Shown piece after piece: positions 16,443 to 24,820 of a stretch of DNA of 64,000 bases. The stretch comes from Nocardioides ferulae (lineage in GTDB: Bacteria; Actinomycetota; Actinomycetes; Propionibacteriales; Nocardioidaceae), in the NCBI RefSeq assembly GCF_003660455.1, contig NZ_QZVR01000019.1, positions 1-64,000 of the forward strand, read 5' to 3'. Within the stretch, counting starts at the first letter, position 1, and every line of letters begins with the position of its first letter. Under the pieces are notes generated by a model. It made no database searches. It saw only the letters and a list, made by a program, of their open reading frames with translations, and had not been told where the DNA came from. The translations under genes and the position numbers were made by a program.

Positions 16443-17381
16443 ATGGAACCCGTGATGGGCACCGAGGGCGGGCTCTCGGTCTGTCTCGACCTGCCGGTGC
16501 GCGCGTTCGCCCGGTGGGAGGACTGGCTCGACGGCCACGCCATCTCCGAGCTGGGCGCCGCCCTGGACTCCAGCGGGATCGGCGCGGTCAGTGTGAGCGA
16601 TCATCCTGTGCCGCCGGACTCGTGGCTCGGCGTCGGGGGCCACCAGTCAATGGATCCGTTCGCCTTCCTCTCGCACCTGGCTGCTTGCAGCTCGCGGGTC
16701 CGGTTGCTCACCAACCTGATCGTTGCCGGATATCGGAGCCCCTTTGTGACGGCCAAGGCAGCAGCGACCGTCGACGTCCTCAGCCAGGGCCGGCTCATCC
16801 TCGGCATGGGCGCGGGCTACGTCGCGGACGAGTTCGGTGCGGTGGGTGCGGACTTCGGTCGCCGGGGGAGGGAGTTCGACGCCGCCATTGGTGGCATCCG
16901 TGCCTCTTGGACAGGCGAGTCCTTCGCCCCCTCCGCCGGAGGACCGACCCACACCGTGCTCCCGCGGCCGCGGCAGGTGCCCGGCCCTCCGATCTGGATC
17001 GGGGGCAATTCGGCGGCAGCCCGACGGAGGGCCGCTCGGCTCGGTGACGGCTGGATCCCCTTCCTCCAGAGCCCCGAGCAGGCCGCTGTCACGGGCACCG
17101 ACGCGTTGCAGTCGCTTGACGAGGTTGCCGACCGCGTGGGCCACCTCAACGAGATGGCCCGGGAGGCCGGCAGAACCGCTCCACTGGACGTCTGCCTGTC
17201 CGCGACTCGTGGAGACACCGCCGACGCGTTCGCCGACTACGTCACGGCCTCGGGACCGGAGTGCGTCGAGGCCGGCGTGACCTGGCTCCTCTGGCAGCCG
17301 TACGCGAAGACGTTCAAGTCCCTGATCGACCAGGTCTACGTGCTCGGACAATCGCTGGGCGTGACGAGCGACCGGCGATGA
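16443..17381 (+). CDS. LLM-class flavin/F420 oxidoreductase
   Basis: A 312-residue luciferase-like oxidoreductase. It shares SVSDHPVPPDSWLG, MDPFAFLSH, LIVAGYRSPFVTA, LGMGAGYVADEFG and WIGGNSAAARRRAARLGDGW with the paralogue at 8.1 kb and the wider F420-dependent group. ATG 16443 follows GAAGG by seven bases; the second ATG at 16455 is possible. The next gene overlaps by four bases, so it forms a two- or three-gene operon with the thioesterase and the broken ligase. Confidence 0.87.
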   Translation: MEPVMGTEGGLSVCLDLPVRAFARWEDWLDGHAISELGAALDSSGIGAVSVSDHPVPPDSWLGVGGHQSMDPFAFLSHLAACSSRVRLLTNLIVAGYRSPFVTAKAAATVDVLSQGRLILGMGAGYVADEFGAVGADFGRRGREFDAAIGGIRASWTGESFAPSAGGPTHTVLPRPRQVPGPPIWIGGNSAAARRRAARLGDGWIPFLQSPEQAAVTGTDALQSLDEVADRVGHLNEMAREAGRTAPLDVCLSATRGDTADAFADYVTASGPECVEAGVTWLLWQPYAKTFKSLIDQVYVLGQSLGVTSDRR

Positions 17382-18046
17382 ACCGACGACTCCAACCCCT
17401 CGACGACCCCACACTGGGACTGGGGGAGGGCTCGGCGCCGGGGATCCCGGCTGTCGACACGTGGGTGGGGGACTTCGGTAGTTCGGAGATTGACGACGGC
17501 TACGACGAGCTGATGCGCGCCGTACGGCGCTTCCTCGACCACGTAGCCGCTGCCAAGCCTGAGGCGGGAACGATCCAGGCACTGACTTCGGACCTGGATG
17601 CGTGGTCGGACCGGCTCGGCAGGGATGCCGTTCCCGAGCGTGAGCAGTACTTCTCCCGGCGCTTCGATCTGCCCAACCGCGGCCAGTCACTCGTGCCGAC
17701 GTTCCGACCCCTGGAGGCTGACCGGGACCACGTCGTCGGCGTGACGCGCTTCGGGCGTTACTACCTCGGCGGCAACGGCGCAGCGCACGGCGGGGCGATC
17801 CCGTTGTTGTTCGACGAGGTCTTGGGATGGCTGGCGGGCACGGGTGGGCGGGCGCCCTGCCGTACTGCCTACCTCCACGTCGACTTCCGATCGGTCACGC
17901 CCATCGGCCGTGACTTGCGGGTCGAGGCGCACTTCGTCAAGGAGGAGGGGCGCAAGCGCATCTTGCGCGGGCTGCTTCTCGACGGTGAGCGCGTCTGCGC
18001 TGAGGCAGACGGACTATTCGTCGAGCTGCTGCCCGGCCAACCCTGA
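17378..18046 (+). CDS. PaaI-like hotdog thioesterase
   Basis: A 222-residue protein whose C-terminal half is a hotdog fold of the PaaI/acyl-CoA thioesterase group. It contains GNGAAHGGAIPLLFDEVLGW, the HGG-containing motif on the substrate helix, followed by RTAYLHVDFRSVTPIGRDL. The N-terminal 100 residues are a helical extension without clear family match. ATG 17378 overlaps the LLM stop (ATGA). The expected role is hydrolysis of a dead-end or product acyl-CoA to free CoA in the pathway. Confidence 0.82.
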   Translation: MNRRLQPLDDPTLGLGEGSAPGIPAVDTWVGDFGSSEIDDGYDELMRAVRRFLDHVAAAKPEAGTIQALTSDLDAWSDRLGRDAVPEREQYFSRRFDLPNRGQSLVPTFRPLEADRDHVVGVTRFGRYYLGGNGAAHGGAIPLLFDEVLGWLAGTGGRAPCRTAYLHVDFRSVTPIGRDLRVEAHFVKEEGRKRILRGLLLDGERVCAEADGLFVELLPGQP

Positions 18047-18104
18047 CCGAGCTCAGCCGTGTCGCAACCGGAAACGACGTTCCCGCAGGACCAGTGAGGA
18101 ATTC

Positions 18105-18416
18105 ATGGCAAGTACCGAGACTCCGACGGATGTGGTGAGTGATCTGCCCGCAGAGGCGCAGGATGACCGACCGCCCCTCGACGACCTGTGGCGACTCGTC
18201 GCCTGGCGAGCGGCACGGACCCCAGACGCCTTGTTCATCCTCGACGACTACGGGCGCAGCCCGACGTTTGGTGAGTTCGCCCGGGACGCCGAAGAAGTCG
18301 CCGCGGGATTGACGAGCCTCGGCGTCTCGCAGGGATCACGGGTCATGTGGCAGTTGCCGACGACGCTTGAGGCAGCAGATGCACGGGCGCCGCTATCGCC
18401 AACTGACAGTCCGTGA
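18105..18416 (+). pseudogene. Truncated acyl-CoA ligase (N-terminal fragment)
   Basis: The frame starts normally at ATG 18105 behind GTGAGGA and reads like an adenylate-forming enzyme N-terminus (LVAWRAARTPDALFILDDYG, then FARDAEEVAAGLTSLGVSQG and VMWQLPTTLEA). Homology stops near 18378, after about 91 codons of an expected 500 or more, and a short unrelated tail leads to TGA at 18416. No remainder of the enzyme is found downstream. The break coincides with the end of the catabolic cluster, so I read it as a deletion or recombination junction. It could still be translated into a non-functional peptide. Confidence 0.8.
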
Positions 18417-18780
18417 GCTCGGCCCACCTCGCTAGCCGCGCCGCACTAGAGCTGGCCGGCCTGAAAAGCGCCGACCTGCCCACCCTGGCTTGTGCTGATG
18501 ATGTCGACCCGACCCGCGCGAACGTGGTCAAGTTCGAGTCCTGACATCTCCGTAGAGGATCGGCTTACGGAACAGAAGGCTGGATGGCCGGGGGGCCGCG
18601 CCTCAGTTCCGCGCCATGCCACGTAAGGTGAGAGTGAGCAACTGGAGCTCGCTCAACTGAACACTGGCTGGTGCACCCCTGGGGTGCACGCCCCCGAGGT
18701 AACGGGAGGAAACCGGAGGCAACGGGAGCCGGGTTTTACGCTCACGACCGATGGTTGACGCGGGATCGAGCGTGGTGGTC
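18417..18780. other. Gene-free stretch after the broken ligase
   Basis: No convincing gene is seen. One short plus-strand frame (GTG 18413 to TGA 18544) ends in PTLACADDVDPTRANVVKFE. It looks like the C-terminal tail of something larger, but I cannot place it. The rest holds a 19-bp palindrome and two AACGGGAG repeats. It reads as recombination debris between the cluster and the chromosomal genes to the right. Confidence 0.5.
18671..18689. repeat. Perfect 19-bp palindrome
   Basis: GTGCACCCC-T-GGGGTGCAC has nine-base arms around a single T. It lies in the gene-free junction region and could be a hairpin, an operator or part of an element end. No T-tract follows. Confidence 0.6.
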
Positions 18781-18785
18781 CTACG

Positions 18786-18807
18786 GTTCAACTCCCCCCT
18801 CGCGCAC
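18786..18807 (+). other. tRNA 3'-end-like fragment (possible attachment-site scar)
   Basis: GGTTCAACTC followed by CCCCCTCGCGCAC fits the geometry of a tRNA 3' end: T-loop TTCAACT, T-stem 3' strand CCCCC, seven-base acceptor strand CTCGCGC, discriminator A. The upstream T-stem strand does not pair beyond two bases, and no D-arm or anticodon arm is present, so this is not a tRNA gene. Such fragments are left where an element integrated into a tRNA. A terminator follows directly, as is usual after tRNA genes. Confidence 0.4.
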
Positions 18808-18814
18808 GTGTGAC

Positions 18815-18844
18815 AAGGCCCCGGGTCATCGGATCCGGGGCCTT
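18815..18844. terminator. Strong hairpin terminator
   Basis: AAGGCCCCGG (18815-18824) pairs perfectly with CCGGGGCCTT (18835-18844) across a ten-base loop. It lies between the tRNA-like fragment and the end of the AraC-type gene and can serve transcription from either side. Confidence 0.8.
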
Positions 18845-18891
18845 CGTCCATTTCCGGGCCCGCCTCGCGGACGAGGTCTCACAGCGGCCGG

Positions 18892-19749
18892 TCACGGTCC
18901 TCTCGAGCCGAGTGCCGTCTGCGCGGACGGCGGTGGCGCGACAGCCCAGCGTCCGGGGGTGATCCCGGCCAAGGCCCTGAACTCGCGTGTGAGGTGGCTC
19001 TGATCGGCGTAGCCGGTGCTGGCGGCGACATCGGCGATGGCTCGACCGGTGCCGATGGCGCGTGCTGCATGCTCGAAGCGGAGCATGCGGGCGGTGGCCT
19101 TGGGCGGCAGACCGATCTCGGCCACGAATCGTGCCGCCGCGGCTCTCGCGCTCAGGCTCGTGCCTGTGAGCACCTCGTCGATGCGAGTCGTGCCGTGGCT
19201 GCCTGCCAGGCTGCGCCACATGCCCTGGACCGTGGCGTCGACATCGCTGGATGAATCGGCCAGGGCGAGCAGGGCCCGGTCCACGAGAGCCAGTCGGGCT
19301 GACCACGTGCTCGTTTCCGCCAAGCGGCTCGAGAGGCGGGCCAGTGATGGGGCGACGTCGCCCAACGAACACACCCGGTTGGCGAGCTCGCGCCCGGGAA
19401 CTCCGAGAATCCTGGTGGCGCCGAGTGGGGTCAGATAGACCTGCACGCTCCCCTGCTCACCACGGAAGCGCGTGCGCGTCGGCCCGGGCCGAAGGCCGGC
19501 GGCGAAGGAGCCGTGGAGTCCGGTGCCGATGCCGCCGAGGGTCTCGGTGACGTGCTGATGGTCGCCCCACGAGATCACCACCGGCACCAGGGTGCTCGCC
19601 GGAAGGGTGCGGGTGACGCCGTGCACGGCCTGCTCGGCGTTGCCACAGCGCCCTGCGACCAGTCCGGCCAGTCGCGGTGGGATGGGGGCACGTGCGAACT
19701 CGATCCACCCAGACGCCGTAGGCGTCCGGACGACCGACGGGGCGAGCAT
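18892..19749 (-). CDS. AraC-family transcriptional regulator
   Basis: A 285-residue regulator from ATG 19749. The frame is open further upstream, but the added residues look non-coding. The C-terminal 100 residues carry the two helix-turn-helices of the AraC family: ARMLRFEHAARAIGTG, then IADVAASTGYADQSHLTREF and GITPGRWAV. The N-terminal domain resembles the sensing domain of helix-turn-helix proteins that regulate neighbouring small oxidoreductase genes. It is divergent from the DHFR-like gene and is a candidate regulator of it. Confidence 0.88.
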   Translation of the reverse strand: MLAPSVVRTPTASGWIEFARAPIPPRLAGLVAGRCGNAEQAVHGVTRTLPASTLVPVVISWGDHQHVTETLGGIGTGLHGSFAAGLRPGPTRTRFRGEQGSVQVYLTPLGATRILGVPGRELANRVCSLGDVAPSLARLSSRLAETSTWSARLALVDRALLALADSSSDVDATVQGMWRSLAGSHGTTRIDEVLTGTSLSARAAAARFVAEIGLPPKATARMLRFEHAARAIGTGRAIADVAASTGYADQSHLTREFRALAGITPGRWAVAPPPSAQTALGSRGP

Positions 19750-19884
19750 CCGCTCAGTATGACCCGCCCGGGTCCCAGGCGGTTTGCCGATTTGTTCAAG
19801 CCGACACTCGACGGTGTGCAGGAGGGTGCTGCAACCGGCCCGGGAAGCACCGGGTTGCTGGAGCAGGTACACGAGGAGTCGCAA

Positions 19885-20469
19885 GTGCGCAGACTGGTCG
19901 CCATTGAGTTCGTCACGCTCGACGGCGTGATGCAGGGCCTGGGATCACCCGACGAGGACCGTGACGGAGGTTTCGAGCACGGTGGGTGGGGCGCACCGTA
20001 CATGGACGAGACCCAGATGCAGTCGGCCGGAGAAGGGTTGGCTCAGACCACGGCCTACCTGTTCGGTCGCAGGACCTACCAGAAGATGCTCGCGTTCTGG
20101 CCCCACCAGCCGGACAGCAACCCCATGGCGGCGCACCTCAATGCGACGCCGAAGTACGTCGTCACGCGCACGCTCGACCAGTTCTCGTGGGCCGGAGCCC
20201 GACGGCTCGGCGACGACCTCGGCAGTGGCGTACGTGCGCTCAAGGACGAAGGCGAGGGCGTCATCGCCATCCTGGGCAGCGGCATCGTGGTCCACGAGTT
20301 GATGCAGCAGCGCCTCATCGACGAGTACCGGATCTTCCTGCACCCGCTGCTACTCGGCACCGGCAAACGACTGTTCCGCGACTTACCACAACCACAGCGG
20401 TTGCAGCTCGCCGGTGCCACACCCACCTCGACCGGGGTGGTGATGCTCGAATACCGAGTCGACGGCTGA
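19885..20469 (+). CDS. Dihydrofolate-reductase-like (RibD C-terminal) family protein
   Basis: A 194-residue protein of the DHFR-like/RibD reductase fold. VAIEFVTLDGVMQGLG at the start, AYLFGRRTYQKMLAFWP and the closing LIDEYRIFLHPLLLGTGKRLF are the usual family blocks. GTG 19885 has GAGGAG nine bases upstream. It probably uses NADPH, but the physiological substrate of this group is generally unknown. It stands alone between the divergent AraC gene and a VOC gene 166 bp downstream. Confidence 0.88.
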   Translation: MRRLVAIEFVTLDGVMQGLGSPDEDRDGGFEHGGWGAPYMDETQMQSAGEGLAQTTAYLFGRRTYQKMLAFWPHQPDSNPMAAHLNATPKYVVTRTLDQFSWAGARRLGDDLGSGVRALKDEGEGVIAILGSGIVVHELMQQRLIDEYRIFLHPLLLGTGKRLFRDLPQPQRLQLAGATPTSTGVVMLEYRVDG

Positions 20470-20635
20470 ACCTCCTCCTGCCGCCCGTCGCCACGAGCCT
20501 CTTCGCGAGCGCACCGAGCCGGCACTTCTCGCCCTCGACCAACCGGGCCGGGCGGCAAGCCCTGACTGCTCCTCACGCTCGCGCATCGTCGCGGTCGTCA
20601 ACGAACCGCCGATCTCCCTCAGGAAGGACCCTTCT

Positions 20636-21031
20636 GTGCCGCCGTTCTCCATCGCTCTACCCATCGCGGACCGGCTTCGCGCGTTTGCCTTCTATGGCGC
20701 TATGGGCTTCGACCGACCAGGGGAGCCGCAGGCAGACGGCGTCCCCGAGCCGTTGCACGTGGCGATTCGCGATGGCGTCCGACTCACCCTCGTGCCTACC
20801 GGAGGCTTCGACTGGGTGCTCGGCGACCACCGGACGCCAGCCGACAGCTCGTCGGCGAGCGAGTGCATCCTCAACCTGGAGGTCGCGACCAGCTCGGAGG
20901 TCGACGGCTGGCTCGAGCGAGCCCTCCAGGCCGGAGGGATGGTTCACGCGGAAGCCGAGCGGCGACCGTGGGGATACACGGGGATGTTCGCCGACCCGGA
21001 CGGACATCTCTGGCAGGTGCAGGCACCCTGA
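20636..21031 (+). CDS. VOC-family (glyoxalase/bleomycin-resistance fold) protein
   Basis: A 131-residue single-domain VOC protein. SIALPIADRLRAFAFYGAMG is the typical beta-alpha opening, and GYTGMFADPDGHLWQV is the C-terminal metal-ligand strand. GTG 20636 is preceded by GGAAGGA. Members bind divalent metal and act as isomerases, dioxygenases or drug-binding proteins. Nothing in the sequence specifies which. Confidence 0.85.
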   Translation: MPPFSIALPIADRLRAFAFYGAMGFDRPGEPQADGVPEPLHVAIRDGVRLTLVPTGGFDWVLGDHRTPADSSSASECILNLEVATSSEVDGWLERALQAGGMVHAEAERRPWGYTGMFADPDGHLWQVQAP

Positions 21032-21261
21032 CCTGCTCCATGACCGCACCGGACGCCGACCTGTCGGCGACCACGGCGGCCCCCGGCCTTGGCGGCCTCC
21101 CGGGACGCGGCGCGCGTCTCCGGTCGAGGGAGACGGGTGCCTGCGCGTGCCGGTTGCCGAGCAGCCCGTCCGCTTCCGGCCGGTCGGGCTCGCGGTGTCA
21201 CCGGTCCCTCCTGCGTTCTGCACGGTCTCCGGGTGACACCGACCCTCTTACGGCGAGGACC

Positions 21262-22407
21262 ATGAGCGACCTGGTCGGCCCCAGCCCGGCGCTGTCACGA
21301 GCACGCCTCCTCACCGTGGTCTGGCTCGTGTCAGCGGTGCTCAGCGTGGTGCTCCTGCCGCTGGTGGGCGTGGCCCGTGAGCCATCCGTGCTGTTCAGGA
21401 CCACCGGACTGGCCGGCGTGGGTCTTCTGTTCTCCACCCAGCTGTTGGTCATGTGGTCGGCGGTGACGCCCTGGGCATCGGTCAGCACGCATCACCGTGC
21501 CCAGACTCTGTTCGTCCTCGCAGCGATCCTCAGCGTCCCTTCGGTCGCGCCGGTGGCCGTGGAGGAGTGGGCCACCTGGGCATGGCTGGGCGCCAGCGTG
21601 CTCGGTACCGCCCCCCTGCTCTGGCGATGGCCGACCGTGGCCATGGTCGCTGTGGCCACGACCTCGACGAGCCTGGCGGTGGCGCTGGTGTTCGACGGCG
21701 ACGTGCTGACCTACGGCGCCGTCACCCTTGGCATCGGCGCTGGGCTCGCGACGATCAACTGGGCACCGTTCTGGATGTGGGAGCTGCTGGTCAGAGCCGA
21801 CGCGACCCGCCAGGCCGGAGCCCGCGCGGCCGCGGCGCTCGAACGCAACCGATTCGGACGCGACGTGCACGACGTCCTGGGACATGCTCTGACCGTGATC
21901 GCACTCAAGGCCGAGCTGGCTGCCCGCACCGCTGCCTCCGACCCGGTGTCGTCTGCCCGAGAGTCCGAGGAAGTGCGAGCTCTTGCCGAGACGACGTTGG
22001 GCAGGCTGCGCAGCTCGCTGGCCCTCGGCCGTGAGGTCGACCTCCGGGCCGAGCTGGCTGCGATGGAGCGGGTCCTCGCTGCGGCCGCCGTGCGATGTGA
22101 CCTGGCCGTGCAACCGATCGAAGTATCACCACAGGTCGCAGGCGCCCTGTCGATGCTGCTCAAGGAGGCGACCACCAACGTGCTGCGCCACAGCGATGCA
22201 CAGTGGTGTCGGGTGGAGTTGGGGCAGGAGGCGGACCGGGTGCAGCTCTCGGTGACCAACGATCGCCCGCTCACGACCCGGGCGGCGACCGGCTCCGGGC
22301 TCGTCGGGCTACGTGCACGCTTGGGTGCTGTCGGCGGAGATCTCTCCGTCCATCACGATGACGGCTCGTTCCGGATCAGCGCCACCGTCCCGGCCGGTCA
22401 TGGCTGA
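21262..22407 (+). CDS. Sensor histidine kinase, DesK/NarX-type (HisKA_3)
   Basis: A 381-residue membrane kinase. The first 175 residues hold about five membrane segments. RNRFGRDVHDVLGHALTVIA is the HisKA_3 phosphorylation motif (His 203), LLKEATTNVLRHSDA the N-box, and TGSGLVGLRARLGAVGGDL the glycine box. ATG 21262 follows GCGAGGA; upstream the frame is open but looks non-coding. The stop overlaps the response-regulator start by eight bases. The signal is unknown; kinases with short extracytoplasmic loops of this kind usually sense membrane state. Confidence 0.93.
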   Translation: MSDLVGPSPALSRARLLTVVWLVSAVLSVVLLPLVGVAREPSVLFRTTGLAGVGLLFSTQLLVMWSAVTPWASVSTHHRAQTLFVLAAILSVPSVAPVAVEEWATWAWLGASVLGTAPLLWRWPTVAMVAVATTSTSLAVALVFDGDVLTYGAVTLGIGAGLATINWAPFWMWELLVRADATRQAGARAAAALERNRFGRDVHDVLGHALTVIALKAELAARTAASDPVSSARESEEVRALAETTLGRLRSSLALGREVDLRAELAAMERVLAAAAVRCDLAVQPIEVSPQVAGALSMLLKEATTNVLRHSDAQWCRVELGQEADRVQLSVTNDRPLTTRAATGSGLVGLRARLGAVGGDLSVHHDDGSFRISATVPAGHG

Positions 22408-23017
22408 GCAGGTTCGGGTCCTGATCGCCGACGACGAGGGCACCATCAGGGCCGCTCTCGCCGCGCTGCTGGAGCTGGAGGCCGACCTCGACGTCATCGC
22501 CCAGGCTGCGAACGGGCGTGAGGCGGTCGAGCTGGCTCGCCGACACCGGCCCGACGTGGCCGTTCTCGACCTGGAGATGCCCGACCTCGACGGGATCGCA
22601 GTCGTGGCCGAGCTGCACCGAGCAGCTCCTGGCTGTGTGACGGTGGTGCTCAGCGGACGCGGGCGACCCGCGCACCTGCGAGAAGCGCTCGAGGCAGGCG
22701 CGCAGGCCTTCGTGGCCAAGGGAGCGCCGGCCGGAACCCTGGCCGACGTCATCCGCGGCGCCCAGCGCGGCGAGCGGTACGTCGACCCGACGCTCGCCGC
22801 CGAGGCGCTCACCGCCCCGGCCAACCCGCTCACCGAGCGTGAGCTCGAGGTGCTCCGGCTCGCTGCGCTGGACCTGCCCACGGCCGTCATCGCACGGCGT
22901 ACGCACCTCGCGACAGGCACCGTGCGCAACTACGTCGCCGCCGCGACGGCCAAGCTCGGCGCCGAGTCCAAAGGGCAGGCCGTCGCCATCGCGCGGGCGC
23001 AAGGTTGGATCAGGTGA
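22400..23017 (+). CDS. NarL/DesR-type response regulator
   Basis: A 205-residue regulator with a receiver domain (acidic pair in LIADDEG, phosphoacceptor Asp 57 in VLDLEMPD, Lys in FVAKGAP). The LuxR-type DNA-binding domain is PLTERELEVLRLAALDLPTA, followed by TGTVRNYVAAATAKLGAES. It is translationally coupled to the upstream kinase and is its cognate partner. The gene ends inside the 3' end of a convergent membrane-protein gene (eight-base overlap). A target could be that gene or the operon itself. Confidence 0.93.
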   Translation: MAEQVRVLIADDEGTIRAALAALLELEADLDVIAQAANGREAVELARRHRPDVAVLDLEMPDLDGIAVVAELHRAAPGCVTVVLSGRGRPAHLREALEAGAQAFVAKGAPAGTLADVIRGAQRGERYVDPTLAAEALTAPANPLTERELEVLRLAALDLPTAVIARRTHLATGTVRNYVAAATAKLGAESKGQAVAIARAQGWIR

Positions 23018-23582
23018 GTGCGAGGACCAGCGCGGCGGCCCCGAGCGGGACGTCGAGCAGGAAGCAGCACTCGGCCATCGATCTCGAGACGACGTCGTTG
23101 CGACGCCAGTGCCGGTAGTCCCACACCGCGTGGCTTGCCAGCACGAGGCCGGCCAGGGCGAGACCCACTCGAGGTGAGATGAACATGGCGAGCACGGCGA
23201 GGCCACCGAAGCCGAGCATGGCCAGGCTCTGTTCGGACAGCACTCGCGCCCCGGCCGGTCGACCCAGCCCGACCAGCACGAGGAGGACTGCATAGCCCGT
23301 CAGGCCCGCCCACCAGGGGAGCCCCGCCATCTCGGTGAGTACCACCACCAGGCTGCTGGTGATGACGCCGACCCAGGCGATCCAGGGCCGGCCCAGTGCC
23401 GCGGCGGCGAGATAGCAGGACGCCGCGGCGGCGACGGTGATAGCGGTGCCTTCGGTGCTGGTTCCGGCGACGACCTGGGAGGTGGCCACGGCCAGTCCGA
23501 GCATGGCCGGCCAGAGCCTCCACAGCGGGAGGCGTACGCATTCAGCGGCGGAACCGGGATGGGTGGGTGTGTGGGTCAGCAT
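23010..23582 (-). CDS. Uncharacterised multi-pass membrane protein
   Basis: About 190 residues with roughly five to six hydrophobic segments (for example WPAMLGLAVATSQVVAG, LAMLGFGGLAVLAMFI, VGLALAGLVLASHAVWDYRH) and a final cysteine-containing helix. No named family is recognised. The start is uncertain: ATG 23582 is used, while in-frame ATGs at 23636 and 23621 would add a hydrophilic extension, and none has a good ribosome site. It is convergent with the two-component pair and may be functionally linked to it. Confidence 0.6.
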   Translation of the reverse strand: MLTHTPTHPGSAAECVRLPLWRLWPAMLGLAVATSQVVAGTSTEGTAITVAAAASCYLAAAALGRPWIAWVGVITSSLVVVLTEMAGLPWWAGLTGYAVLLVLVGLGRPAGARVLSEQSLAMLGFGGLAVLAMFISPRVGLALAGLVLASHAVWDYRHWRRNDVVSRSMAECCFLLDVPLGAAALVLALT

Positions 23583-23857
23583 GCATCGAGGCTGCGGCCG
23601 TTCGACGCACGTTCCTCCCATGGGATCGCCACTCATCGACCGTGCGTTCTGTCAACGGCGGACGAGAGCTGACCCCGACGGCATCGCCACCGAGCCGGTG
23701 ACGTTCCCGCCCGACGACGCGAGTGGCTCGGCGAGCGCAGCCAGCGCCAGCGAGGCCTTCTACGGCGCGGCCGAGCCGGTCGCCCACCGCGTCGACCCAC
23801 GCGAGGTCGGCGTGCCCCGCATCGGCCAGCACGGGTCCGGGGCGCCGGCCGGGGCGG

Positions 23858-24820
23858 TCAGACTCCCGACCGGTTCGGCGCCCCGCGACTGACGGCCCGA
23901 GCGGCGGAGCGGCTCGCGACGACCGCCGGGACGACGCCGAGGAGCGCGACGCCGGCGAACCCGCCGAGCAGGTACTGCGCGGAGCTGACGATCGACGGCT
24001 CGCCCACCCTGACCAGCACGCCGGCGAGGGCGGAGCTGAAGGCACTCGCGATCAGGAACACCGTGTTGATGCCGGCGGAGGCCTTGGCCGCCTCCTCGGG
24101 ATCGGCCACGCTGCCGAAGGCGGCGACGGCGAGGTGCGGGAACGCCAGCCCGATACCCGCCCCGGCGATGAAGAGCGTGAGGAACCACAGCGCCGCCACT
24201 GCGGTCGCCGGGCCTTCCTGCTGCAGCAGCGCCGTGACTCCGAGCCCGGCCGCCAGGAGCCCCGGCCCGGCGACGGTCACGGTCCGGACGGTGGTAGCCG
24301 TGCGTGCGTTGGCGCTGACGACCTGGGTGACCGACCAGCCGAAGGACAGGGCCGCGCCGAGGAAGCCCGCGACCAGCGGCGTCATGCCGCCCAACTCCTG
24401 GCCGAAGAACGGGATGAAGGCCTCGGTTCCGATGCCGAAGGCCAGCACGCCGACCGCGACGTAGATCCACTTCAGCGGAGCAGACCGCCGGAAGGTCACC
24501 GACGGCAGGACCGCCGCCGCCGTCCGGCGTTCGTGGTGGACGAACCAGCCGCCGAGCGCGACCCCGGACAGCAGCAGGAGGACCGTCCACCCTCCGACAG
24601 GGACGATGCTGGCGACGCTGAAGCCTGCGACGGCCGCCGTCATCAGGGCGAGGGAGCCCCGCGGCACCGGGCTGCTCGACGGGCCGCGCTCGGTCCGCGG
24701 CAGCGCACGGTGGGCCACGAGCATCATCAGGACCGTCAGGCCGGCGAGGAGGCCGAAGGCCGTGCGCCAGGCGCCGAGCTCGCCGAACAGGCCGCGTCGT
24801 CCGTCAGTGGTGCACGTGGG
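23858..24820 (-). pseudogene. MFS transporter lacking its N-terminal half
   Basis: The first in-frame ATG is 24727, but transporter-like sequence (LFGELGAWRTAFGLLAGL) is readable back to about 24806, where it runs into the upstream XRE gene. What remains corresponds to the end of TM6 and the C-terminal bundle of a DHA-type MFS pump (about 300 residues, six to eight membrane segments, including FIPFFGQELGGMTPLVAGFL and GIGLAFPHLAVAAFGS). The N-terminal bundle with motif A is absent. A 450-500-residue protein would be expected, so this is a truncated remnant. Confidence 0.75.

Noticed and set aside
18413..18544. Short plus-strand frame as a toxin-antitoxin or recombinase fragment
   Set aside because: Forty-three codons with no ribosome site and no recognisable motif; listed only as debris.
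18740..18814. A complete tRNA gene ending at 18807
   Set aside because: Only the T-loop and acceptor 3' strand fit. The T-stem 5' strand, anticodon arm, D-arm and acceptor 5' strand are missing.
23637..23857. Possible minus-strand gene remnant between membrane protein and MFS fragment
   Set aside because: A short frame (AALAEPLASSGGNVTGSVAM) looks protein-like but has no start, no family match and stops at both ends; not enough to call.
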